From UTCFX2 sp963726375 (GTDB taxonomy: Bacteria > Chloroflexota > Anaerolineae > Anaerolineales > UBA4823): a stretch of 64,000 nt of DNA. The stretch's first letter is position 1, and every line of letters begins with the position of its first letter. The notes beneath the pieces are model-generated. The model did no database searches. It had not been told where the DNA came from and worked only from the letters and a program-made list of their open reading frames with translations. The stretch spans positions 248,001-312,000 of the forward strand of contig CAVSCE010000014.1 in the NCBI GenBank assembly GCA_963726375.1, in the 5' to 3' direction. Shown piece by piece: positions 1 to 10,129 of the stretch. Made by a program: the position numbers and the translations under genes.

Positions 1-932
1 CCCTGCAGATTTGAGAGGCAAGGCAGCCTCGGAGCGCGTTTCCGGCAGGAGGGGGTTCTTGAAGTGGACTTGATCCTGGCTGACATCCGTCGCAACGCGC
101 GGTTCTCCAGTCTGAGCAACATGACCAACCACTCCCACTTCCCCAATCTTAAGCCGGTGACCCCGGGCGAGCATCTCCTGTCCGGCCTGACCGGTGGCTG
201 CCCGTAAGATGGCATATTCACCTCCAAAGTCGATCAGGAAAATACCGGCGTGATAAAAACTGAACTGGTCGCGGATCGCATTGACAGCCTGATAAAGCAA
301 GGTTTCCAGGTCACGAGCAGCAGCGATCTCTCTCGCGACCTGGGAAGCCACATCAAGCTGGACTGAACGGCGCTGAAGGCTGGCCGTGCGCTCCTGTATT
401 TGGGTTTCTGAGCGTGAAAATGCCTCGGAGATGAATTCAACCATCTGACCCAGCGCCCGGGATATTCGGCCAATCTCATCCTGCTGTGATTGCAGGATAT
501 AAATACTTTTGCCGGTCAGGATGTTCGTCCGTGAGATTTGTTCGATTTCGGCTGTCAGCGCGAGAGCCTGGAAAAAACAGACCGGCGAGCTCCCCAAAGG
601 ATAATTAATGAAATGGCTATTCCTGTGCAAATCCCGGCAATCGAAAAAAGCCGGACCAGCGCGTTGACCTGGTTCATTTTTTCAGCCTGACCTGCAAGCA
701 CAGCCTGGAAATTGGAAGAATTGGATGGCTGATCCATTTGTTCGAAGGTGGAAAGCATGGTCCGGGTGCTGCGCTCCACGTTCGATGAAAGCCAGAGACT
801 TAGACCACCCACTGAAATCAGGACCAGCATGATGATCGACAGCAGCAGCGACAGGCGCCGTTCAATCGAGGACAAGAAACGAGGAAACCTGATCAACACG
901 GGGACTGGATTCGTTATTTCTTCAGCTTTCAT
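1..932 (-). CDS. GAF-domain membrane sensor, 3' end beyond window (one frame break)
   Basis: Starts at ATG 930-932, which overlaps the TGA of the upstream sensor gene. The N-terminus has a transmembrane segment at about residues 25-50, a short extracytoplasmic stretch and a second membrane segment at about 95-115. The first frame stops at 555, but shifting one base in the A-run at 572-577 (T-run on the coding strand) continues into a HAMP-like linker, a coiled coil and a GAF domain with the same signature as the paralogues (NPLLPETRSEAALPL near the window edge). Reading is still open at base 1, so a histidine kinase or further domains could follow. It is the most distal visible gene of the minus-strand signalling operon. 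The ligand cannot be inferred. Confidence 0.8.
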
Positions 933-3224
933 CTGCCCCTCTCAAGTGCTGCAGCATGTTTTGAGCCATTGCCTGAATTCTTTGCCCCATTTTTTGGGGG
1001 GTTGTCTGGACCACCCAACGAAGTACTCGAACCAACGCCTTGAGGATTTGAGGCGAGACGGATCTGGATTTTCGAAACGGGAAACAGCCTGCCAATTTCC
1101 TCGACAGCCGTTTGCATGACCGTTTGCAGGCTCAGTGAGGCTTGAGTGCGGGCGACGACCTGGTTAATCAGCTCTTCCTGCTGAGCCTGGCCGCGGATCT
1201 CATCCATCAAGCGGGCATTTTCCAGTGAAAGGGCAAGCTGTCCAGCCGCCGACTGGATTAAATCTCTTTCTTCTTGCGACCAGCCTGGACTTTCAAGACC
1301 TCGACGAAGCCTCAGGGCACCAATCTGATGGCCGCGCAATGAGATCGGCACGACTTCCTCCAACTCTTGATCCGCCGAAGGCTGTGCGCACGCCAATACT
1401 GGTTCTGGAATTTGTGATGGACGCCTGCTGACGCCGCGATGATCGAGGACATAACAAAGAGCCTGGTTTGCCGTACGTTTTCGCCAGCCGGACTGGAGTT
1501 TTTGCGCGTAGAGGGTTTCCAGCTCATGAAGAGCTTGCTGGCTTTCTGCAAGCAGGCGGGCATTTTGAATTGCCAGAGCCACCTGGTCGGCCAGGATTTG
1601 TAGAATTGAGCTGTCTTCTTCTGAAAAAGCAAACTCCTGGTTCGATTGAACATCCAAGACGCCGATTACTTTATCCTGGACCTTCAAGGGGAGGGCAAGC
1701 TCAGATCGGGTGAGGGGCAGATCGGGGTTGTTAAAGAACACCGCGTCGCTGCCTACGTCCAACGCGATACGAGGCATGCCGCTCGCAGCGACAAAGCCGA
1801 CAATCCCCTGGCGACCAATCAGAAGTCTATGACCGCGCTCCAGCATTTTCCGGCCGCCTTCCGAGGAAGCGGCTCGCAAGACCGCATATCCCGGTTGAGG
1901 TTCAATCGAAGCAGCTGGATCCGTTTGCCCGGGCTGTTCGACGATAAATATCCCGGTATGGTCATATCCAAACCGCTCAGAAATCAAGCGGGTCACATTT
2001 TGAAGGAGAAGCTGGGACTCGCGAATGCCAGCTGCCTCGCCAGCGACCTGCGCGGCTACCTGGAGCTGGTTGAGGCGGCTTTCGAGCGCCCTGGTACGTT
2101 CGGCAACACGACCTTCCAGCGTGGCGATCAAAGAACTAAGCTGGTCGGTCATCCCGTTGAATGCCCTGGCCAGGATGCCGATTTCATCGCGGCTCGTGAC
2201 TTCTGCTCTACGGTTCAGGTCTCCCTGACTGATCGCAGCAGCAGTTTCCGTCAGCTCCTGGACCGGTCGAAGCGCCCGGCGAATTGTCGACCAGGACAGC
2301 AGCGTGATCAATGTAGTGCTGATTAAAAGCCCGATCAGTGCAAGCTTCTCGAACTGGCGGACAGGTGCTAAGAGGCCCGCATCGGTTTGCAGTGTGATGA
2401 CTCCCCAACCGTTTGGAAGTACGCTCAGATATGATTGTGAGCGCTCACCCTCTTTATCCGTGAAGGCAAATGCCCCGGCTACGCCCGAACGAAGGGCTTT
2501 TACAGCAGGGTGCCCGCTCATATTTGCCAAGAATGGGTGCGGCTGGATCTGAATGGGCGACCATGATGTTGCGCTGGTCGATCACAAAGGAGCTTCCGCC
2601 GCGGCCGAGCTGAACTGCTTCAACCCAATTAAAAATCTGATCGAGACTCGCCGTGAACATCCCGACCCCCACAACCTCACCATCAGGTTTTTGAATGGGC
2701 ATGGAAACGACCAGCTCGGGGTGTTTTTGGCCCGGCACAAGCAGGGTTTCATAAGTAATTGGTGCGCCGTTAACCGCATTCTGGAACCAGTAACGATCAG
2801 CGGATATCTCAAAGGGCTTATCGTCGCTGCGCGTCTTGTTAACACCGTTGACGTCCGACGTGCTGACCAGGGTCATATAGGGATAGTTTTCAGCCATCTC
2901 GCGGAGCAGCGGTTTTTGCCAAAGCGTGTTCATCGCTGCTACGTTTGGATTCGTGACGAATGTTTTGAGCGCACGTGAGTTGTAATCGAGCCAGAGCGCC
3001 ATCGCCTGATTGATCGAGTCGTTCGAGGCGCTCAGCGTCTGGTTGGCAGCTTCGGTAAGGCCTACCCGAGTTTGATCAGTTAATATGTAGGTCGTCAAGC
3101 CAAGCAGGGGGATTGAAATGACCAATGCCAACAACGTCAGCCTGAGCTGCAAGCTCCCTGTTCGCCTGGGTTCTCCGGGCGATCGGAGGGAACTTCGATG
3201 GATTTTTTCAGGCGAAGAATTCAT
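929..3224 (-). CDS. dCache-HAMP-GAF-GAF membrane sensor (one frame break)
   Basis: Frame-corrected protein of about 765 residues. The start ATG at 3222-3224 overlaps the end of the upstream sensor. Order: membrane segment (about 28-48), extracytoplasmic double-Cache-like ligand domain (about 50-300), second membrane segment, HAMP (RRALRPVQELTETAAAIS), coiled coil, a canonical GAF domain (GIVGFVAASGMPRIALDV; LPLTRSELALPLKV) and a second, divergent GAF-like part. A single-base break near 2530-2545 separates the Cache and HAMP-GAF halves; a missing base in the GCCGCACCC context restores the frame. No histidine kinase, GGDEF or other output domain is present, so it must signal through a partner. 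The low-complexity Gly/Asn/Ser tail reads straight to the stop. Confidence 0.82.
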
Positions 3225-5018
3225 GCGAACTCCCCTGTGCTTAACGTTTCAAAATTATCAACAGATGGGGTGGAGGGTGTTGATGAGAATATCCCCGGCC
3301 ATATCTCAATTGAGCCCTGGGACGCATCGAGTGAGCTGCCCAGCGCCATTAAAAGTGGTCCGCAGGATGGTGTCAATATCGCTGGACGACCAGATTTTCG
3401 TTGAAATGTTTGCGGCCAGGTTTTCTCAATCGGCGCGTTGGCGAGTCCTTTCCAACAGGCGGGCATTTTCCAATGCAAAGGCGGCCTGGCTGACCACCGA
3501 CTCAATCAAGGCCAGCTCATCCGATCCAACAGGCCTGGTTGGGTCTGGCTCGAGGGTTAAAATCCCGATCTGTTGATCACGCAGTCGAACAGGTATCTCG
3601 ACCAGCTGTGCCGGTGACGCATTCGCATCCAGATCAGATCTTGAATTGAAGCTGTATTGCTGTGGCCCCTGGGCTTCGAGCACCTGGATCCATTCGCGGC
3701 GGAGGTATTGACGGTGCAGGGTTGAAATTTCCATAAGGTTGGACTGAATCTGCCCAAAAAGCCTGGCATTTTCGATCGCATTCGCCAGGCTGGAAGCGAT
3801 GCTTTGCAGCACAGTGATGTCATCCTGGTCGAAGGCAGCTTCTACCGTGGATTGAATAGTCAAAGCGCCGAGGACTGACTGCTTGCTGATGATTGGCAAC
3901 GCCAGCTCGGAGCGCGTATCCGGAAGATAAGGGTTATTAAACCGGACGACGCTTGTCAGGCCATCTTCACGGTTGATATCGAGGGCGATGCGCGGTTGGA
4001 GGTTGGCTGTCGCCCAGCCAATCATAAAATCCCCGCCGACTTGCAGCCGGTGACCTGCAGCAACCATCCGCCGACCGGCTTCACCGGTGCCGGACGCCAG
4101 GACTGCCTCTTCCGAACCCGGGGGAATCAAGAAAACACCGACGTAGTAATAGCCAAAACGCTCGCAAACCAGATCACATACCTGCGAGAGAAGCCGATCC
4201 AGCTCTAATGTGCTGCTGACGGTCCCATTGATCTCAGCTGCAGTGCGTATCTGAAGCAGGCGGTGTTCCAAAGCCTGATTGCTTTGTGCGGCCGAGCTTG
4301 CCAGCTGTGCATTTTCTTCAGCGAAGGCCGTAATACCCTTCTCTTTCTCATCCAGACCAGCCTCGAGGCTGCGCTGGTGGGCATTGAAAGCCAGCGAGCC
4401 GGCGATCACAATCAGGCCAAATCCAAACCCGGTGATCATCCAGACGTAGGTTTGGATGCCAGGGTCAAAGCTTGGCAGGTAGGCCCGGAAGGTGAGCAAG
4501 GCAGTCGCGGATAGCAGCAAGATGGCAAGGGTGAGCAGGATGACTCTGGCCGGGCGAGCGGAGCGACCTTCTCCAATCAGCAGGATGGCCAGCAGAGGGA
4601 TGAGCAGCAGAAGCAGCTGTCCGTTTCCAGCAAGGCTCTTGTTTGCGATCAGGAAGCAAGCCGCAGCCGAGAGCAAACCCAGGAATCCGGCGGCGCGGGT
4701 GGAGTATGGAATGGAAAGCACAAACCGCAGTCCGATCATCCCCAGCAGCACCAGGCTGAAGAATACAAGCGCCAACCAATTGTTGGCTTCGACCAGCAGC
4801 GGAAAGAGCAGCAGGAAAATAATTCCGCCCAGGACAATCGTGATCGAAAGCAGCCTGTTTAACAGCTTGCGGCGAAGCTGAAAGGTGAGCAGGAATCCTG
4901 CGTCCTGGGCTTGCACAGGGCTTTGAGCCTGGGGCGTGGAGGCGCCGTCGGGTGTTTGAGCGGCCTGCTCCAGCGAAGACAGCGCGGGTCGGTGAAGATT
5001 AAAAATTGAGAGCTTCAT
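3221..5018 (-). CDS. Polytopic membrane GAF-domain sensor (in-frame TGA and frame break in the C-terminal tail)
   Basis: The main frame (5018 to 3426) encodes 530 residues: about 50 cytoplasmic residues, about six membrane helices (60-215), a coiled coil (225-260), a strong GAF domain (265-400; NPYLPDTRSELALPI) and a divergent GAF-like part. It ends at TGA 3426-3428. Codons beyond that TGA align residue for residue with the C-terminal tail of the upstream paralogue (paralogue ADIQSILKTT, here SDIDTILRTT). After one more single-base break near 3365 the frame runs to a TGA at 3221 that overlaps the next gene's ATG. The conserved overlap suggests the full-length protein ends at 3221. No output domain is seen. 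Start ATG follows the upstream TAA directly. Confidence 0.78.
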
Positions 5019-6668
5019 TTATCCGCTTCTTTCTGTGGACTGCATTCCCTCAGCTTCGAGTCCGAGCTGGATATGAGCGCGCCGGACTCCCAACGCTGTC
5101 CCCAGCTCGCTGGCAGTCGTCTTTAAGATCGATTGGATATCCGCGGATCGACGGATATGTGCAGTGATCTCGTTCAGCTGGCGCTCCTGCTGGGCCTGCC
5201 GGCGCGTGCCTTCGAGGAGGCGGGCGTTCCGCACGACAACCGCAGCCTGCGAGGCCAGGGTTGAGAGCAGGCGAATGTCCTCTTCGTTGAAGCGTTTCTC
5301 CTGCTGGGTATCCTGGACGATGATTGCGCCGACTACTTCACCGCTGTAGAGCATTGGCACGCCCAACCAGGATTTGGCTGGCTGTCCCTGGACCTTGGCG
5401 CCCAGCGCCCTGGATTTGTTTTCGACATCCTCATCCAGAAGGAGCGGCTTCCTGGTCCGCACCAGGATGGATGTCAATCCCTCTCCGAGCGGAAAGGGAG
5501 CTATATCGAGCTTCTGACCGTCCTCGATCATGTAGGGGATGCGGATGGAGCCTGAGGGAGCGTCGTAGAGCGCAATTGCAAACGAGCTCAGCTCGCCCAT
5601 CACTCGTTCAGCCTGTTGATGGATCGTGCGGAAGAGCGGACCCGTTTCAGTCTCCAACGAAATCACCTGGCTGACGTTCCAGAAAGAGCGCAGCTCTTCA
5701 AGCTGCCGCCTTGTCTGAGCCTGGATGCGGATTCGCTCGATGCTGACCGCAAGCATTTCGATCAGGTTCTTATAAGGTGCAAGGTTATTTTCAGAAAACG
5801 GGTCGACAACAGCCTGCTGGCTTGACGGCAGGCCCAGGAGGAGCAACGCGCGTAAATTCCCTGCGCGCAGGACCGGGAGAAAGGCAGCTGGATTGGAGCT
5901 GATCAGCTGCTGGAGCTCCAACAAGGGTTGGGGGAGCTGGGCTGAAGCCGGATCTCTGATGATCAGAGCGTTTCCGCGTTTAAAGAACGTAACGAGCTTG
6001 CTGGTTTCGAAAGAAAATGTCACGCTGTTTTCGGCAGGGTTCTGGGGCCGGCTGGGACTGGAGAACATCTGCATTGGGCTGGACGGCTCAGAGGTGGCTG
6101 CGATCAGAATGACCGCTGGAGTGCAAGCCTGTTCCAGGGCGCGGCAGGCGCTGTTCAGCGCTTCCTCTTCGGTTTCGGAAAGGCTGATCCTGCTCCCCGC
6201 CTGATAGAGCAGCACGGCGCTTTCGGAGGTTGAGAGTCCAGAACTTTGCTCGCGTTCGCCGGTGGTGTGCAGCGTGGCGGATTGGTAGGTCGACCGGTAT
6301 TCATCAGCCAGCTGGTTGTACAGCCTGAATATATCGTCAAGCACTGGCTTATCCGGAAGAGGCAGCCTCTGATCCAGCTCGCCGGACATCAATGCATGCA
6401 TCGCCGCTGAGACCTTTGCGAGAGGGAGGGTTAGCTGGCGGGAAGTCAGCCAGGCGGTCAGCACTGCGAATAGGATTGCCAGACCCAGCAGGGCGAGCGC
6501 CAGGCGGGAGAAGCCGATGGAGGGCTGCTGTTTCCAGGTCCGCGAGTACTCATAAGCCAGCCAGGCCAGACAGATCAGCGGCGGGGCTGAAACCGGCAGG
6601 ATCACCAGGGCAAGCTGCCCGGTCAGGCGGCGTAATGATATGTTGTGGGTGCTGGCAGCTACGGACAT
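5019..6668 (-). CDS. HAMP-GAF-GAF membrane sensor
   Basis: Intact 549-residue frame. Two membrane helices (about 18-40 and 52-74) are followed directly by a HAMP-type linker (about 72-125), a divergent GAF-like domain (about 150-310), a better GAF domain (about 335-480; LGVPMLYSGEVVGAIIVQD) and a helical tail shared with the neighbouring paralogues (ARLLEGTRRQAQQERQLNE). There is no kinase or transferase domain. It is the first sensor after the two response regulators and ends at a TAA immediately before the next gene's ATG, so the genes look co-transcribed. GAF domains bind small ligands or tetrapyrroles; nothing here identifies which. Confidence 0.85.
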   Translation of the reverse strand: MSVAASTHNISLRRLTGQLALVILPVSAPPLICLAWLAYEYSRTWKQQPSIGFSRLALALLGLAILFAVLTAWLTSRQLTLPLAKVSAAMHALMSGELDQRLPLPDKPVLDDIFRLYNQLADEYRSTYQSATLHTTGEREQSSGLSTSESAVLLYQAGSRISLSETEEEALNSACRALEQACTPAVILIAATSEPSSPMQMFSSPSRPQNPAENSVTFSFETSKLVTFFKRGNALIIRDPASAQLPQPLLELQQLISSNPAAFLPVLRAGNLRALLLLGLPSSQQAVVDPFSENNLAPYKNLIEMLAVSIERIRIQAQTRRQLEELRSFWNVSQVISLETETGPLFRTIHQQAERVMGELSSFAIALYDAPSGSIRIPYMIEDGQKLDIAPFPLGEGLTSILVRTRKPLLLDEDVENKSRALGAKVQGQPAKSWLGVPMLYSGEVVGAIIVQDTQQEKRFNEEDIRLLSTLASQAAVVVRNARLLEGTRRQAQQERQLNEITAHIRRSADIQSILKTTASELGTALGVRRAHIQLGLEAEGMQSTERSG

Positions 6669-6828
6669 CAGGATCCTCTCCCGAAAGCCTGTTATGGATA
6701 GGGAGGCGCGGAAGGTTGGGTTCTGCGCCCACGCCTTACATAATATTTTGATAATCTATTGGATTATGCATCCCAATTGTAAAAAATGGGGGATTTCTTG
6801 CAGAAATGAGAGTAAGTATCCCTTACAA

Positions 6829-7312
6829 TTAGCTTAGCTCCCAGACAGGCTCACCGACAAGCACCCGGCAAATCTGTTCTGGGAAACGATCAGGGTTCAG
6901 GGGCTTGCCGATAAAGCCGTCAAAGCTGGCTTCACGGGCGCGGCGGAGCTGGTCTGGACTGGCTTCGGCAGTGACGGCGACGACGCGCTGCGCTTTTCAA
7001 GGAGGGGGAGCGGCGGATTTTTTGAAGGGCGGCAAATCCGTCTTCATACGGCAGGCGGATGTCCAGCAGGATCAGGTCCAGGCGGGGCAGGCTGTCAGCG
7101 TATTCGACGACCTCGTATCCAGAGGTTTTCCATTCACAGTGGACACCCATATATCCGAGCAGCCTGGCGATCAGCACGAAATTTGAGACGTTGTCTTCAA
7201 CGACGAGCACGGTCGCTCCTTGCGGGACGACCCCCCGAGCTGTACTCGGGGCAGCGACGGGGGCCGGGGTGGAAAATGTTTCGATCGTGTCCACATCTGC
7301 CTCGGGGATCAA
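6829..7312 (-). CDS. Single-domain response regulator (CheY/DivK-like, one frame break)
   Basis: Receiver domain with an N-terminal extension of about 30 residues. The start ATG overlaps the stop of the preceding receiver gene. The acidic pocket, the phosphoacceptor Asp (LILLDIRLPYEDG) and, after a one-base correction in the GC-rich stretch near 6990-7015, the Thr (VVAVTAEAS) and Lys (FIGKPLNP) of the receiver fold are present. The uncorrected frame would lose the last two beta/alpha units. The corrected stop is TAA at 6829-6831. With no DNA-binding or enzymatic domain, it probably relays phosphate or binds a partner protein. It lies just upstream of the GAF sensors on the same strand. Confidence 0.82.
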
Positions 7313-7701
7313 GCCTGGCGCACTGAAAGAAATTGGGCCACCTGATGGGGGAGGGCGTCGACATCGATAGGCTTGTGAATGTAGCCGTCGCAGCCAGCCT
7401 GGAGGGAGCGCTCGCGGTCGCCTTTCATCACGTTCGCGGTGAGGGCGACGATCGGGGTGCGGGCGAGATTGGGCTGTGCCTTAATCCGGGCGGTCAAGGT
7501 GTATCCGTCCACATCCGGCATGTTGATGTCCATCAGGATCAACTCCGGGGTGCAGCTGGCCAGCACGGTCAGAGCGTCGGTGGCGCTGGCAGCTTCGAGG
7601 ACGGAATAACCTTCGGCGAGCAGGACGCGCTTGACGAGCAGGCGGTTTTCGGGATTGTCCTCGATGTAGAGGATGGAGGACTGGCTCGGCTCTGGAATCA
7701 T
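7309..7701 (-). CDS. Single-domain response regulator (CheY/DivK-like)
   Basis: Intact 130-residue receiver domain: acidic residues in YIEDN, phosphoacceptor Asp in LILMDINMPD, Thr/Ser in IVALTANVM and Lys in YIHKPIDV. It is the promoter-proximal gene of the minus-strand operon that continues with a second receiver and at least four GAF sensors. The stop overlaps the next gene's ATG. Stand-alone receivers of this type usually act as diffusible phospho-switches. The cognate kinase is not in the window unless it is encoded by the truncated gene at the left edge. A TAAAAT-like -10 lies about 10 bases before the ATG. Confidence 0.88.
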   Translation of the reverse strand: MIPEPSQSSILYIEDNPENRLLVKRVLLAEGYSVLEAASATDALTVLASCTPELILMDINMPDVDGYTLTARIKAQPNLARTPIVALTANVMKGDRERSLQAGCDGYIHKPIDVDALPHQVAQFLSVRQA

Positions 7702-7739
7702 TGTGATGGGATTTTAACATCGTGGAAAATGAAAGAAAA

Positions 7740-7765
7740 CAAAAAACGCTTGCATTTCTGCAAGC
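7740..7765 (-). terminator. Intrinsic terminator of tRNA-Gly
   Basis: On the minus strand GCTTGCA, a GAAA loop and TGCAAGC (7748-7765) are followed by a run of T (plus-strand A-run 7741-7746). It lies directly after the tRNA 3' end and before the receiver operon. Confidence 0.8.
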
Positions 7766-7782
7766 ATTTATAAAATGTAAGG

Positions 7783-7854
7783 AGCGGGTGATGGGATTCG
7801 GACCCACGAATGGTAGCTTGGGAAGCTACTGCCTTACCACTTGGCTACACCCGC
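7783..7854 (-). tRNA. tRNA-Gly (anticodon CCC)
   Basis: The reverse complement folds as a full cloverleaf: acceptor GCGGGTG/CACCCGC, D arm with GCC/GGC, anticodon stem GTAGC/GCTAC with loop TTCCCAA (anticodon CCC, decodes GGG), and T arm GTGGG/TTCGAAT/CCCAT. Length is 72 bases without CCA. A terminator follows it. Confidence 0.95.
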
Positions 7855-8000
7855 TTGTAACCTACTCGTTTTTAGGTAAGCTATTCCGCATCGGTTCTCT
7901 TTTTTATGTCTCCAGGCTGTTATCCGCAGGTTTATCCCTTTTCTACAGTTTCCTTTAAGGTTACCCTGAAGTTAATTATATCATACAGGCTGTAAGTTGT

Positions 8001-8190
8001 TGGGGCTGTCCAAAAAGAAGGGCAGCCCTCTTCGCATGAAGCGAAGAATGAGATTCGATAGGGGGTATGAAACGAAAATTAGCCAAATCGACGTTCAAGC
8101 CTTATACGATAGCCCAGCCGAACCTGATCCTGCCGAGTTGGGATGTGTTGATCTGTTACTGAACACCCAGTACGGGTGGTGAACCAGGCG
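8001..8190 (+). mobile_element. IS1182-family remnant (left end and transposase N-terminus)
   Basis: A possible terminal repeat GGGGCTGTCC begins at 8002 and forms a hairpin with GGCAGCCC. Then ATG at 8067 opens a short frame reading MKRKLAKSTFKPYTIAQ followed by LILPSWDVLI, which stops at 8162. One base off, 8158-8187 reads TEHPVRVVNQ. The FKPY...Q..L.LP...LI..HPVR.VN pattern is the conserved N-terminus of IS1182-type transposases. The rest of the transposase, including the DDE residues, is absent, so the element is dead. The family call rests on motif memory only. Confidence 0.6.
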
Positions 8191-8391
8191 GCGATGTCAT
8201 CACGCTTGATGAGGCGGGGTGCTGGATGCGTGAGCGAGCGCAGCCCCTGGACGGCGGCCAGCGCGGGAAGCGCTCCCCACCCGAGAGGGTCATCGTGTCA
8301 AAAATCTGGACCACCTTATCGGCCAGCTGCTCGGCTCCGAGCCGGGCTGCATCCTTACCCATGCCAGATCATCGGCAGATGATGGGCAGTG
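8190..8391. other. Unassigned intergenic stretch after the IS remnant
   Basis: About 200 GC-rich bases. Short overlapping frames exist on both strands, but none has a recognisable motif, signal peptide or ribosome-binding site. It may be the decayed rest of the IS1182-like element or the former 3' flank of the beta-helix gene. Confidence 0.4.
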
Positions 8392-10129
8392 CTAATTGGA
8401 AATACGCTTCGACTGCCCCGACATCATCAAACGCCCGTACGGGCGCGGATAGGAGCGCTGATCGTCTTCCGGACCAGAGTTTGGAGGGTTGTAGGTCACG
8501 CCGTCGATCGCCAGGCTGCCAGGCTGGGGCATCATCGTCTTCGTCCATCCGCCGTTGTCCTTCAGCGGGCCGAGCAGCGGGTTGGTGCTGCTGTGCGAAT
8601 CGTGCAGCGTGCCAAAGCCGCAGGTGGTCCCGCTGTCGATATTGTTGCCCCAGTTGGACGGGAAAGCGGTGGTCTTGCAGTTCCCGCCGCTTGGGCTGTT
8701 AGCGACGATGCTGTTATAAATGCTGGTGTCGCTGTTGGTGTTCATCCCACCGCCTTCGCCAGCCGCGGCCGAGTTTGCGCTCAGCGTGACGTTGATCACC
8801 TTGAGGTCGCCGCGGCCGTAAATCCCGCCGCCCTGGTTAGCTTCGTTGTCGTAAAGCGTGCTGTTCTCGATCAAGGAGACCACGGGGCTATCTCCCTGGT
8901 AGACCCCGCCCCCCATGAAAGCCGCTTCGTTGCCCGAGATCGTGCTGTGAAGGATCGTCATTGCTTCGAGATTATATGAACCGCCCCCATCCTGGTCGGC
9001 GTCGTTGTTTTCAACCGTGACAGCATAAAGGGTCACATCGCCGTTCATATTGAAAACTCCGCCGCCGCTGCGATAAGCATGGTTCCCGGTCAGGCTGGAA
9101 CGCGACAAACCCACTAAGCCATCATTGACATAAACGCCGCCCCATCCAGATATGCGTAGTTGAACGTCAGAGTGCTGCCCGGATCGCCCCATGAAGTGGA
9201 TTGGCGGTATTTTGCACGTAGACAGCTCCGCCGCTGCCCAACATGGGCTTCATTGAGGCTGAACACGCTATCGGAAACGGTGAATGACTGCCTCCAAAAA
9301 GATTAGAAAGCCCGCCCCCGCCGTCTTCGGCGCGGTTGAACCCGAAGACCGAATCCGCAACAGCCAGGCATTTCGTTGGCGATCGCCCCGCCGCTGCCGC
9401 CAAAGGCATAATTCTGGAGGAAATCGGTGTCCGTGACGGTCAGGTCTCCGCCCTGATACTCGGCGTGGTAGCGGTTGTAGATCGCTCCGCCCGAAAAGGT
9501 GGCGACATTCCCCTGAAAGTGGCTGCCGCTGACCACCGCGGTGCCTTTGTAGATATAGATCGCCCCGCCGTTGAAATCATCCGTGCTGTTGCCAATAAAA
9601 TCGGAAATCGATGATGGTCAGGCTGCCGAGGCTGTAGATCGCCCCGCCGTGGGTCAGGGCGTTGCAGTTCTCCACGGTGGTGTTTTCCAGGGTCAGCGTG
9701 CCGCTGCTGTAGACGCCTGCCCCGCTGTTCAGGATGCGCCCATTCAGCAGTGTCAGGTTTTTTAGGGTCAGCGGAGCGCCGCGACGCTCATCAGCCGATA
9801 ATTGCCTCCGCCGTCGATGACGATATCATCCCCCCCGTCGATCGTCAGCGTCCCCCACGGCACCGAAACCTGCGGCAAGGTGCTGCCCAGATGGATCGTG
9901 CCGCTCGTACTGAAGGTGACGTATCCGCGCCGGGGAATCATTTGCGGCATTGATCGGCATCCCGCAGCGAGCAGTGCAGCAGGCTACAGGAGCTGCCGCT
10001 CGTGTCCGCAAGGGTGTTCACCACGTAAGACGTTGCTTGCGGGCCGACGATGGGACAAGCAGACCCATGTGCACAGGCACACGACCAACAGCCAAATCTT
10101 CATTTTTTCGATATTGGATAACCGTTCAT
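8392..10129 (-). pseudogene. CSLREA / beta-helix / choice-of-anchor Q surface protein, interrupted by many frame breaks
   Basis: After correction this is a single exported protein of about 575 residues. A signal peptide (MKIWLLVVCLCTWVCLS, ATG 10101-10103) precedes a CSLREA-type entry motif (YVVNTLADTSG, CSLRDAINAAN), many right-handed beta-helix turns with GGAIY/GGGVY repeats, and a C-terminal choice-of-anchor-Q-like end (NPLLGPLKDNGGWTKTM, SLAIDG). AGGAGG at 10133-10138 points to an ATG at 10127-10129, in frame with the signal peptide only if the A6 run is changed by one base. At least seven single-base breaks are visible (around 9960, 9930, 9780, 9600, 9380, 9270, 9190). Repeat motifs survive in every segment, so either sequencing errors or recent decay is possible. 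The likely role is a cell-surface adhesin or passenger. Confidence 0.7.

Noticed and set aside
3426..3428. Genetic-code change or selenocysteine at TGA
   Set aside because: TGA serves as the normal stop in many genes here, and no SECIS-like structure or Cys counterpart in the paralogue supports recoding.
8156..8362. Minus-strand ORF of 68 codons as a gene
   Set aside because: No ribosome-binding site or motif; composition fits decayed or non-coding sequence.
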